Positions 6,865-14,290 of a DNA stretch of 25,717 bases are shown here, piece after piece; the stretch's first letter is position 1; each line of letters opens with the position of its first letter. This DNA is from Euryarchaeota archaeon UBA242. Its GTDB lineage: Archaea > Thermoplasmatota > Poseidoniia > Poseidoniales > Poseidoniaceae. The stretch spans positions 20,269 to 45,985 of the forward strand of contig DAJY01000056.1 of NCBI GenBank assembly GCA_002499015.1. The letters are read 5' to 3'. The position numbers and the translations under genes were made by a program. The notes under the pieces were generated by a model that worked only from the letters and a program-made list of their open reading frames with translations, searched no databases and was not told where the DNA came from.

Positions 6865-9390
6865 ATGACTAGTAATCAGAAACCCGGCGTGCAAGAACGA
6901 ATCCTCTTGCACTTGCTTGATTATTCGGATTACAAAGGTAGTGTGGAAGTTCCTTTCTCCCTTTCTCAAATGGGAATTGCAAATGCGGTTTCAATTGCTC
7001 GTTCGAATGTTCCACGTGCTATTGCAGGGCTCAAAGATCAAGGTCTTTTAGTGGAGAGGCAGGCACACGTCAAGGGTGTTTCACGGAAACGTAAAGCATA
7101 CTTTCTCACCGAATCGGGTATGCATTTAGCCGATGATACATGGAAACGGTTGAGAGGATTTTCCTTTAGAGCTATTTTAGTGGATGGAAATATTGTTTCT
7201 ACAACTCTTGGAAATGCTAACCAAGAGTTACCATTTTCGATGAGGCCAGTTGACCTCATCCGATACTTAGATGACAATGGTGTATTAGACACAAGATTAC
7301 TTTCAAAGGAATTAGTTGAGAGGGATCTTTCAAAGCACGTTGAGAAACAATTGGTAACTGCTCTTGGCGACTTGCCTAGATTGAGACACTTTTACGGCAG
7401 GGAAAAAGAACTTGACAACATGGTCAGTTTACTAGATGCAAGGGCAACAACTTTGCTTATTCCAGGTATTGCGGGTATTGGAAAGACTACTATTGCCAGT
7501 AAATTGATTGAAAGGTTCATGCATCGTAGGAATCTTTTGTATCATCGTTGTCAAGATTGGGAAGGCTCACGCTCATTCTTTGAATCAGTTGCAGATTGGT
7601 TGGCAAATATAGGTAACCCTAACTTCGCTGATTATCTTGCAGCAACTCCAGTTCCAAATCCTTCAGAAGCCGCTCGTTTGTTAGTTGACGCACTTGAGGG
7701 AACTGCAGCGCTGATAGTAATTGATGACTTCCATAAAATCGCCGACTCAACTCTTCACAAGACTTTCCAAGCGATGTCACTCGCTCTTTTGGGTAGTGAA
7801 GAAGAAATCGGTTTAGTGATATTTTCACGTTCATTCAAGCCTGTAGTTCCAGCCAAAGACGCTGAAGGACGAATTGCGAGTTTGGTATTGCCACTTGATG
7901 GTTTAGATAGTGAAGCAGGAAGAAATCTATTAACAAGTTTTGAATCACTTGAAAATGAACAATGGTTGCATATTCACGGATTATCTCGAGGCCATCCTTT
8001 GGTTCTTGAATTGATTAACCGTGGTGCAAGTGCTGGAGCATTCCACGAAACATTGGAAAACTATGTTTCAGTAGAGATTTTTTCCAAATTGAGTTCAAAG
8101 CAAAAGCAAGTACTCACTTGTCTTGCAATTTTTAGAGAGCCTGTTAAATTAGAGGCCTTGGCGGCGCAAGGATTGGATACAGATGAATTAGATTCATTGG
8201 TTGAACAAGGATTGGCTCGTGATGTTGATACTGAAACATATGACTTACACGATTTAATCCGTGAGTTTTTACTTCGCTCATTAGATGAATCTACTAGAAA
8301 AGAAGTTCATAACAAATGCTGTGATTGGTACCGTTCACAAAAATCAACACCCGATTCATCAATTGAATTAATTTTTCATCTAACAAAATGCGATTGTGGA
8401 GAAGAGGCAGCAGACTTAGTTGTGGATAAGGGAAGAGAAATCGTTAACACAGGGCATATGGAACTTCTTGGCTTAATTGAATCAATTCCAGATGATAATT
8501 TGACAAGTGCAATCAAGACAAAATTGTACCAATTGAGAGGAGAAGTTTTGGTTCTGCTTGGGCGGTTTTTGGAAGCCAAAGAGATTCTCCAACAGACAAT
8601 GATATTTGCCAAATCGGATAGATCAACGGTCATTGAGGCTGAAGTTTTATCCGCATTAGCAGATATTGCACTGAAGCAAGGAAATTCAGATGATGCGCTT
8701 TCCATGCATCGTGATGCTCTCACGAAGTTTATCGAATTAGATGATGCCAAAGGCGCAGCTCGCTCGTATAATAACATGGGGTATTTGTTAAGAAGGCGCA
8801 ATGATAAGGGCAAGGCATTAGAGGCATATGCGGAAGTTGAAAAGATTCTTTCGCAATCAGATTCTAAAGAATTGATTGGTAGTCAATTGATTTTAGCAAG
8901 AGCATTTTTAGAATTGGGTGAAATTGATAGGGCTAGAGATCACGCCCTTACTGCATTCGAAAAGACCGTTGATAGTTCGGACATTCAATTACATGCAAGA
9001 GCCCAAGCAGTTCTTGGTCGCTACTATGCAAAGGTTGGTGATTCAGATGTCGCATTACACCATTATTCATCCGCTTTGGATACAATGGGAGATGCAGGTG
9101 ATTTGATTTCATTAGTAGAAATTACCACATTACTCGGAGAAGTATTGCAAGATGCAGGTAGAACTGAAGAAGCAATGGAGCATTACCGTGAAGCTCTTGT
9201 TTTGGCAGAAGCAAATGACTTGCGAATGCAAATTGGTGAACTTCTGTCCCGCCTTGGCGGTGTAGCACCAGATAAGCAAAGAAGAATGGAATATCTTCAA
9301 AGGGCTTTATCCGTATTTAGGGAATTAGGTGCGAAGTCGAGAATGCGAGAAGTTCAAGCACAAGTTCACCGAGCAGTAATGTCAAGGTGA
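6865..9390 (+). CDS. Winged-helix / STAND (NACHT/NB-ARC-like) ATPase / TPR regulator
   Basis: The 841-residue cytoplasmic protein has three parts. Residues about 8-95 form a MarR/ArsR-like winged helix: 'SNVPRAIAGLKDQGLL' resembles a recognition helix, followed by a basic wing 'KGVSRKRKAYFLTESG'. A STAND-type NTPase follows: 'HFYGREKEL' at 175-183, Walker A 'GIAGIGKTT' at 201-209, Walker B 'LIVIDDF' at 283-289, a sensor-like Ser-Arg at 321-322, a 'GHPL' motif at 376-379, and the helical 'YDLHDLIREFLL' signature. From about residue 555 to the end are TPR helical hairpins, for example around 631-662, 729-740 and 770-785. By analogy with MalT and related STAND proteins, the TPR region would sense a signal and ATP-driven oligomerisation would activate DNA binding. 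No signal or target is known. It lies between surface-protein genes and converges on the pilin operon with 9 bases between stops. Confidence 0.9.
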   Translation: MTSNQKPGVQERILLHLLDYSDYKGSVEVPFSLSQMGIANAVSIARSNVPRAIAGLKDQGLLVERQAHVKGVSRKRKAYFLTESGMHLADDTWKRLRGFSFRAILVDGNIVSTTLGNANQELPFSMRPVDLIRYLDDNGVLDTRLLSKELVERDLSKHVEKQLVTALGDLPRLRHFYGREKELDNMVSLLDARATTLLIPGIAGIGKTTIASKLIERFMHRRNLLYHRCQDWEGSRSFFESVADWLANIGNPNFADYLAATPVPNPSEAARLLVDALEGTAALIVIDDFHKIADSTLHKTFQAMSLALLGSEEEIGLVIFSRSFKPVVPAKDAEGRIASLVLPLDGLDSEAGRNLLTSFESLENEQWLHIHGLSRGHPLVLELINRGASAGAFHETLENYVSVEIFSKLSSKQKQVLTCLAIFREPVKLEALAAQGLDTDELDSLVEQGLARDVDTETYDLHDLIREFLLRSLDESTRKEVHNKCCDWYRSQKSTPDSSIELIFHLTKCDCGEEAADLVVDKGREIVNTGHMELLGLIESIPDDNLTSAIKTKLYQLRGEVLVLLGRFLEAKEILQQTMIFAKSDRSTVIEAEVLSALADIALKQGNSDDALSMHRDALTKFIELDDAKGAARSYNNMGYLLRRRNDKGKALEAYAEVEKILSQSDSKELIGSQLILARAFLELGEIDRARDHALTAFEKTVDSSDIQLHARAQAVLGRYYAKVGDSDVALHHYSSALDTMGDAGDLISLVEITTLLGEVLQDAGRTEEAMEHYREALVLAEANDLRMQIGELLSRLGGVAPDKQRRMEYLQRALSVFRELGAKSRMREVQAQVHRAVMSR

Positions 9391-9399
9391 TTCTAGTTA

Positions 9400-9867
9400 T
9401 TATTGAGGCCTATCCAGTTGAATAGAAGTAATTCCATTATCGTGGACTATCCAAACTTTGTCTGCCCCACCGAGATAAATCTCACCTTCGTGAGAGCCAC
9501 TACCCGTTCCAGAAATTAATACACTTGTATCCAATGTACCACCTTCATCAACCAATGTAATTTGAATATCATTTAGAACTAACTTGAATCTTGATTCATC
9601 CGCTTCAGAATGTCTCCATTCAACCGATTCAGCATATGATGCACCTTCAATTCTACTCGCTTCATCAGCTCTTTCAATTGCAGCAGCAATATCATCCATA
9701 TTTGCTTCAATTGCATTTTCATTCCATCTGGTACGTGTTGCAGTCTCAATATCCCAAGCCCATACTGAAAACATTGTCAGCAACAAGACTCCCAGTAGGA
9801 AAGTAAAGACATAGCCCAATTCAGTGGCTGCAGCATGTATATCTCGTCTAAGTTGGAGTTCTTTCAT
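9400..9867 (-). CDS. Small pilin-like membrane protein, last gene of the pilin operon
   Basis: The 155-residue product starts at ATG 9867, which shares its A with the TAA stop of the upstream 741-residue gene, and has a strong ribosome-binding site. The N-terminus has charged residues ('LRRDIHAAATELGYVF') then one hydrophobic helix (about 16-38), followed by an outside domain with a helical segment and beta strands. 'ELGYVFTFLLGVLLL' resembles short haloarchaeal pilin-like proteins (the DUF7266 style) encoded in similar clusters. A prepilin-peptidase site could lie before Thr15 (after 'HAAA'), but this is weaker than in the two upstream genes. A minor-pilin or accessory role is inferred from the operon. 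Confidence 0.75.
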   Translation of the reverse strand: MKELQLRRDIHAAATELGYVFTFLLGVLLLTMFSVWAWDIETATRTRWNENAIEANMDDIAAAIERADEASRIEGASYAESVEWRHSEADESRFKLVLNDIQITLVDEGGTLDTSVLISGTGSGSHEGEIYLGGADKVWIVHDNGITSIQLDRPQ

Positions 9868-12092
9868 TAGATTTCCTCCCTAATCTCAACAGTAAGAGAT
9901 GACATTTGTAATGTGAATTGAATTGCATCACCATTTGTATGCCAAATTGATTCCGAAGTACCGTAACTAGGGTCTGGTACCCAGCCAACATAATCTGTTA
10001 ATAGATCAATTCTTCCTGGGTAAATAGTCCAATCCTCACTCGATTCGAGGCCATCTGCTGATTCTATTGCGATTGCTTCACCATAGGGTGAAGACCAACC
10101 CCTCCGTACTTCATAAGCAGTAGTTGATGCTAATGATTGACGGTGCTCCAGTTCAATGTCAAGAGTCATTGTACCACCGCCACTAATGCTATTTGCCGCT
10201 GGGTGCAATGACGGAATGGTAGCAGCAAAACGTGGACCAGGTCCTCCTCTATCAGAAGGTGATGATACTATGAATGCATTGAATTCTGGGTGATTGGTGA
10301 CAACTGCTCCACCACTATATGCAACTTCCATTCCGGTAATAGAAGAGGAGAATTGATATGTCAATCTTGAGAGATGGAATGCCCATGCAGTACCTATAGT
10401 CGAATATGAATTAGCTCCTTCAACCCCTAATACTGATATTGCCATACTAGCAGGATGTAAACCATTCTTCCAACCAGCGACTAGATCAACTTCCGAACGT
10501 CCAGAGAATGATTTCCATGGTAATGAGGTTGTAATCCATCCACTAGCTTGAATATGAACTGCTACACATCGCTGTTCACCATCATGCATTGCTTGTATTA
10601 GTCCATCATCTCCTGATAAATGATGGACTCTAATTGGATTTTCATCTGCAATGATTTTACTCGTCCCTTCAGTTGTTATTATCGTGGCTACTGGAGATTC
10701 GAGGGTAAGTAGTGCTGATTGATTGGCAGTCATAGTTGCGTTGTAATTGGTTTGAGTTCCTTGTAGTGATACTGATAATGTATGTTGAATACTACTTTCT
10801 GCTTGATGATATAGGTAAGAGTTTCCTGAACTTGCACCGGTGTCATACGCCGGAAGTAATGTGATGGAACTGACATTTTGCTGCATTGATGAAATATTGG
10901 AGGCATACCATGAGACAAAAATATCAGAACTAGCATCGATTATTGGAGAACCATCTATTGATGCTGGTGGCCATGAAACAAAAGATGTTGATTGTCCTGC
11001 TACTGAAGTGCCACCACCTTTCCAAGTAATAGTGACTGAATCTGTAGAGGGGTTGGTAATCGCTAATTCACCTGATAGCCCCGGAGTGTTGAACTCATGT
11101 CCTAGCAATGCACCATTATTAGATGGCCATGAAGTTGCTCCGATTCCCCCATCTACATTGGTGCGTAATAGTAAACGGGAATTGGTACTTGTTGAGACAT
11201 GAATCACCTCGGGTGTTTGTAAATCTATAGTGTGGGTTGAAGCAACTGCTACACGAGATGAACCGCTCGGTAGAGCGTAACTTGTAGTAGTTTCAATATT
11301 GCCAGAAATCCTAACTTGGTTTGCAATATCACTAATAACATGAATTTGCGATTGCCCTGCTGGTAATGGAATTGACCAAGAGCGCCCTGTTTTGTCTACG
11401 GGTGATGCATCATTTGCAGATACAATAGTTGCCCCACCATCTCCTTTGGAGAATATAAGTGATAATTGATGTGAGGATTTCAAGGTCATTTCTCCACTAT
11501 CTCGTAGATCTAAGGAATGAGATTCATCAAGTGCTAATGAGAGTTCTTGCTTGATGCCATTTTGGTAAATCTCAATATCGATTGGACCCAATGGGATCGC
11601 TAGACCTGGTGCGGCAGAAAAGAGTGCTTCATCCACCCAACTTGGTATCGAATAAATGTAAGGATTCAATGGTCCAAGTCTAAGGTCATCAATACAAATT
11701 GATTTTACTTCGCTTTCCGAATGACGGATATCAATGGTGTCATCAAAATCTAATGCTCCTCTCATTCGTAATGTGTTTTCCTTATACCAAGTAGCAGAAT
11801 ACCACATTCCTCCGCGCATTTTATCCCATACAATGTCTCCATCAAGGGGAATTAATTTAACTTCTGTTGAATCTCCTGGCATTCCCGTTTCGCTTAATTC
11901 AGCAGTCTGTTTAGCCAACAATGTCATTTGAGATGACATGTCATGTCTTTCAACAGAACCCTGTAATTCTTCTATGACTGGAATCATTGAGATCATCATC
12001 ATCCCAATGATGGACAATACTCCGCCGAATAATAAGACGGTAGCCACGGCAGCACTAACAGCCTCTTCGTCTCTAACCAAGTCGTACTTCAC
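9867..12092 (-). CDS. Large pilin-like surface protein (741 aa) with class III signal peptide
   Basis: The start is GTG 12092, overlapping the TGA of the upstream gene (GTGA) and preceded by GAGGTGA. The leader 'KYDLVRDEEAVSAAV' is an archaeal prepilin type: a short charged segment, a predicted PibD-like cleavage after Ala11, then a hydrophobic stretch (about 12-37) that starts Val-Ser as in the neighbouring 381-residue protein. The rest is a long Ser/Thr-rich, beta-rich extracellular region. The last 150 residues ('YSGGAVVTNHPEFNAFIV' and onward) resemble the C-terminal part of archaeal pilin-like DUF7289 proteins, as far as can be judged by eye. At 741 residues it is several times longer than normal archaeal pilins of about 100-250. 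It may be an adhesive tip or side subunit rather than the main filament protein. Confidence 0.82.
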   Translation of the reverse strand: MKYDLVRDEEAVSAAVATVLLFGGVLSIIGMMMISMIPVIEELQGSVERHDMSSQMTLLAKQTAELSETGMPGDSTEVKLIPLDGDIVWDKMRGGMWYSATWYKENTLRMRGALDFDDTIDIRHSESEVKSICIDDLRLGPLNPYIYSIPSWVDEALFSAAPGLAIPLGPIDIEIYQNGIKQELSLALDESHSLDLRDSGEMTLKSSHQLSLIFSKGDGGATIVSANDASPVDKTGRSWSIPLPAGQSQIHVISDIANQVRISGNIETTTSYALPSGSSRVAVASTHTIDLQTPEVIHVSTSTNSRLLLRTNVDGGIGATSWPSNNGALLGHEFNTPGLSGELAITNPSTDSVTITWKGGGTSVAGQSTSFVSWPPASIDGSPIIDASSDIFVSWYASNISSMQQNVSSITLLPAYDTGASSGNSYLYHQAESSIQHTLSVSLQGTQTNYNATMTANQSALLTLESPVATIITTEGTSKIIADENPIRVHHLSGDDGLIQAMHDGEQRCVAVHIQASGWITTSLPWKSFSGRSEVDLVAGWKNGLHPASMAISVLGVEGANSYSTIGTAWAFHLSRLTYQFSSSITGMEVAYSGGAVVTNHPEFNAFIVSSPSDRGGPGPRFAATIPSLHPAANSISGGGTMTLDIELEHRQSLASTTAYEVRRGWSSPYGEAIAIESADGLESSEDWTIYPGRIDLLTDYVGWVPDPSYGTSESIWHTNGDAIQFTLQMSSLTVEIREEI
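9875..9880 (-). promoter_or_regulatory. Ribosome-binding site of the small pilin-like gene
   Basis: On the minus strand GGGAGG lies 7 bases before ATG 9867, inside the end of the preceding gene. It supports this start and efficient internal initiation within the operon. Confidence 0.65.
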
Positions 12093-13234
12093 CGACTCAC
12101 CTCAATTCTTTGTAAGTCTACTTCAAAGTTAATTTTTGCATCTTGTGTTTCAATTGTAATACCATCTGAACCACTTGCCCTTTGGTAAGGGGCATAACCA
12201 GTATAGGTGTCAAGAGTTCCACTAGCGCGATTTATTTTATAATCAGTTAACCAGCTATCATGGTATTGTGGAGTAATGACGTCGTGCAGATGATTGTTAA
12301 CAACGAATCGCACATTGTACGCATCACCCGTGAACAAAGTCAGGGCGCCCAATGAATCAAAGTTAATCGCCATAGTATTGGATGATCCAAGACTTCCATT
12401 CAATGTAATATCGGTTAGTAGGATTGAGAATCTATATTCTCCATTGGCCAATGAATCGATTTCCATATTTGGTAAACGTGTCACTTGCCATGCTTCATTG
12501 GGGAATCTTGTTGTCCTTGCATTATTCATTAACGCTATCTGGTGTTCACCTTCACCGAATGATGTTATGACTGTTAATCCAGATAGATAGATCTCAAATT
12601 GTCTATGGATTGGAGTATTATCTTCATCATATACAGTTACTAGTAGCCAATGTTGCCGGCTGAGATTGTGATTGATAATGACTGCTTCATGCGATGCTTG
12701 AAATGAATAAGTAATACTCGTTTCTTCATTTTCAATTGTTACACTGCGAGCAGTTTCATTAGCCGATAAGATTGACATTGCAGTATAATTTATATGACTC
12801 GTCGTAATCCTATCGGAACTAACTAAATCTGCTGATATAGACCATTGCTCAATATTTTCAACAGGCATTATAATTGTTGATTTCAGTGAATAGGTGTTGC
12901 GAATACCAGTCTCTGCTGGAGAGGAACCGGCAACGTCGATTCTGTCATCGATTCTATCTGCAATAGAAACAGCCGATTTCCAATTTGTATTATCTTGGAA
13001 ATCTACGAGATATGGGTTAAGGAAAACCCACACCCCCCCCATTATCGTGACGACCATCGCCATCATCATAATGACTCCAAGAACTTCGCTGACCGCTCTT
13101 TCATCGCGAGATGAAGTGCGAATACGAGCATCGGGTAGCGACTTCACAAACAGCCCACGCCCCTGACCACATTTAGCACTTGACCCTTTCACCCCCCTTA
13201 GGGGGTGATAATATGACGTTGGTTCAATCTTCAT
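12089..13234 (-). CDS. Type IV pilin-like protein (up to 381 aa) with class III signal peptide
   Basis: 'RDERAVSEVLGVIMMMAMVV' is a clear archaeal pilin N-terminus: predicted cleavage after Ala47, then a hydrophobic helix (48-70), then a beta-rich outside domain. The first ATG at 13234 overlaps the hydrolase stop as ATGA, which favours translational coupling. It gives an unusually long 47-residue pre-sequence, however. In-frame GTG codons at 13192 and 13147 would shorten it to 33 and 18 residues. A GC-rich hairpin (13190-13207) and an eight-G run (13033-13040) lie in this gene. Downstream it overlaps the 741-residue gene by 4 bases, so the two are probably made together. No pilus ATPase or platform protein is in the window. 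Confidence 0.83.
   Translation of the reverse strand: MKIEPTSYYHPLRGVKGSSAKCGQGRGLFVKSLPDARIRTSSRDERAVSEVLGVIMMMAMVVTIMGGVWVFLNPYLVDFQDNTNWKSAVSIADRIDDRIDVAGSSPAETGIRNTYSLKSTIIMPVENIEQWSISADLVSSDRITTSHINYTAMSILSANETARSVTIENEETSITYSFQASHEAVIINHNLSRQHWLLVTVYDEDNTPIHRQFEIYLSGLTVITSFGEGEHQIALMNNARTTRFPNEAWQVTRLPNMEIDSLANGEYRFSILLTDITLNGSLGSSNTMAINFDSLGALTLFTGDAYNVRFVVNNHLHDVITPQYHDSWLTDYKINRASGTLDTYTGYAPYQRASGSDGITIETQDAKINFEVDLQRIEVSR
12097..12103 (-). promoter_or_regulatory. GAGGTGA ribosome-binding site of the 741-residue pilin-like gene
   Basis: On the minus strand GAGGTGA is followed by 4 bases and then GTG 12092. It sits within the last codons of the upstream pilin gene and fixes the GTG start. 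This is the clearest ribosome-binding site in the window and a reference for the starts at 2446 and 14291. Confidence 0.7.
13033..13040 (-). repeat. Eight-G homopolymer inside the pilin membrane-helix codons
   Basis: The plus strand has eight consecutive C; on the coding strand this reads ATG GGG GGG GTG (Met-Gly-Gly-Val) near the end of the pilin hydrophobic helix. Loss or gain of one G would shift the frame just after the N-terminal helix. Confidence 0.9.
13190..13207 (-). repeat. GC-rich inverted repeat at the start of the pilin gene
   Basis: CACCCCC / GGGGGTG form a perfect 7-bp stem around a 4-base loop. It lies 27-44 bases inside the pilin frame counted from ATG 13234, or in the leader if GTG 13147 is the start. 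It could be an RNA hairpin that affects translation between the hydrolase and pilin genes. Confidence 0.6.
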
Positions 13235-14046
13235 CGGTTCAATTCAGCAAGCATTTGGGTTTTCTCCGAAGCATCTTTGCCAATGAAGTGAGTTATTTCA
13301 GGACCGTCTTGAGAAGAGACATGAATGTCTCCATCAAAAATCTCGTCAATATGATACAGTACAGTAGATTCTGCAAGATGTGGTTGGTTATTTTTTCCAC
13401 TCAAATGTGTCAGGGTAATACTCCTGGTTTTGTCTGTGCAAACCATAGCCAAAAACTCGCCGGTTTGATCATTGGAAAGGTGACCTCCTCTGCCACTAAT
13501 TCTTTCCTTCAAAGAGTAGGGGTATGGTCCGTTCATCAGCCGATTAGTGTCATAGTTTGCCTCAACAGAAATGTACTCGCATCCTCTTACATGTTGTACT
13601 AATTCATCTGTCCAAGAACCGAGGTCGGTAATGATGGCGGCTCTCTCTCCAGCGTGGCTGATTACAAACGCGACATTGTCTGCTCCGGCGTGCGGAACTG
13701 GAACAGTTAATATGGACAAATCAGCACCAACTTTTATGATATCTAATGATTCAAAATATTGGGTTTTCATAGGGTCCAAGCCAAGTTCTTGTGCCGTTCT
13801 TGCATTGGCAATAACCGGTATGTCCCATTTGTTCTGAGCAACGCGTGCCCCTCCACCATGATCGCCATGGTGGTGTGAAATGACGATACAATCTATTTCT
13901 TGTGGAGTGATTCCAAGGATACCCAGTCTTTTCTTTAACTGTGCCCCACTAAACCCTTGGTCAATGAGTATCTTTGCACCATCAGATTCCAGCAGTGTGG
14001 AGTTTCCACGACTACCAGTTCCTAAATGGGTTATTGATAATGACAT
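13231..14046 (-). CDS. YycJ/WalJ-like metallo-beta-lactamase-fold hydrolase
   Basis: The 271-residue product from ATG 14046 (a TTG three codons upstream is less likely) opens with 'LGTGSRGNSTLL', the beginning typical of the COG1235/YycJ branch of the metallo-beta-lactamase fold. Metal ligands are visible: H58-x-H60-x-D62-H63 in 'SHHHGDH', then His119 ('PVPHAG'), Asp141 ('ITDLG') and a late His214. 'EANYD' (161-166 region), 'GHLSN' (188-192) and 'HLSGKNNQ' match motifs of the YycJ/WalJ group. Known members are phosphodiesterases or exonucleases; the substrate here is not shown by sequence. Its stop overlaps the pilin start, so it is the first gene of the operon. It has no membrane segment or signal peptide. 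It may be a housekeeping enzyme that shares a promoter with the pilins. Confidence 0.9.
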   Translation of the reverse strand: MSLSITHLGTGSRGNSTLLESDGAKILIDQGFSGAQLKKRLGILGITPQEIDCIVISHHHGDHGGGARVAQNKWDIPVIANARTAQELGLDPMKTQYFESLDIIKVGADLSILTVPVPHAGADNVAFVISHAGERAAIITDLGSWTDELVQHVRGCEYISVEANYDTNRLMNGPYPYSLKERISGRGGHLSNDQTGEFLAMVCTDKTRSITLTHLSGKNNQPHLAESTVLYHIDEIFDGDIHVSSQDGPEITHFIGKDASEKTQMLAELNR

Positions 14047-14131
14047 TGCAACCAAATGTAGGCGGACGCGTACGGGCTTTCAACAAACCCCTTGAACTTC
14101 ATCAAGATGATGCGTTTATTGAATAAATAAT

Positions 14132-14154
14132 CTGTATTCATAAGGCGAATACAG
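14132..14154. promoter_or_regulatory. Perfect 8-bp inverted repeat between divergent genes
   Basis: CTGTATTC and GAATACAG flank a 7-base spacer. The element lies between the hydrolase-pilin operon (start 14046, minus) and the TSP3 gene (start 14291, plus), about 86 and 137 bases from the starts. No gene ends here, so a terminator is unlikely and an operator for a dimeric regulator is the better guess. The rest of 14047-14290 has AT-rich tracts, including A7 near 14177, that could hold promoters, but no TATA/BRE can be assigned with confidence. Confidence 0.5.
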
Positions 14155-14278
14155 GCTAACGATTTGATTTATTTGCCAAAAAAACTCTTAATTCCTTGAT
14201 GTAAAGTACGAACAGTGCACCACCACCCTCATAAGTATTGTTTTGAGGTTGACAATTTAGCGAAGCGTATGCTTTGTC

Positions 14279-14285
14279 AGGGTGA
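14279..14285 (+). promoter_or_regulatory. AGGGTGA ribosome-binding site pointing to TTG 14291
   Basis: AGGGTGA is followed by 5 bases and TTG 14291. The longer frame would begin at GTG 14282, which lies inside this motif and lacks its own site. The arrangement matches GAGGTGA-TTG at 2446. Confidence 0.5.
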
Positions 14286-14290
14286 ATGAA

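Noticed and set aside
8376..8813. Minus-strand open frame of 145 codons inside the regulator gene
   Set aside because: It lies fully antisense to the TPR region, whose protein shows clear repeats; the antisense peptide is low-complexity Ser-rich with no recognisable domain.
12894..13166. Plus-strand frame of 90 codons opposite the pilin N-terminus
   Set aside because: Composition and position fit a shadow of the pilin frame; the pilin leader and hydrophobic helix on the minus strand are convincing.
13231..14046. Beta-lactamase or glyoxalase II assignment for the hydrolase
   Set aside because: The opening GTGSRGN motif, EANYD and HLSGKNN motifs fit the YycJ/WalJ group better, and there is no signal peptide as expected for a beta-lactamase.
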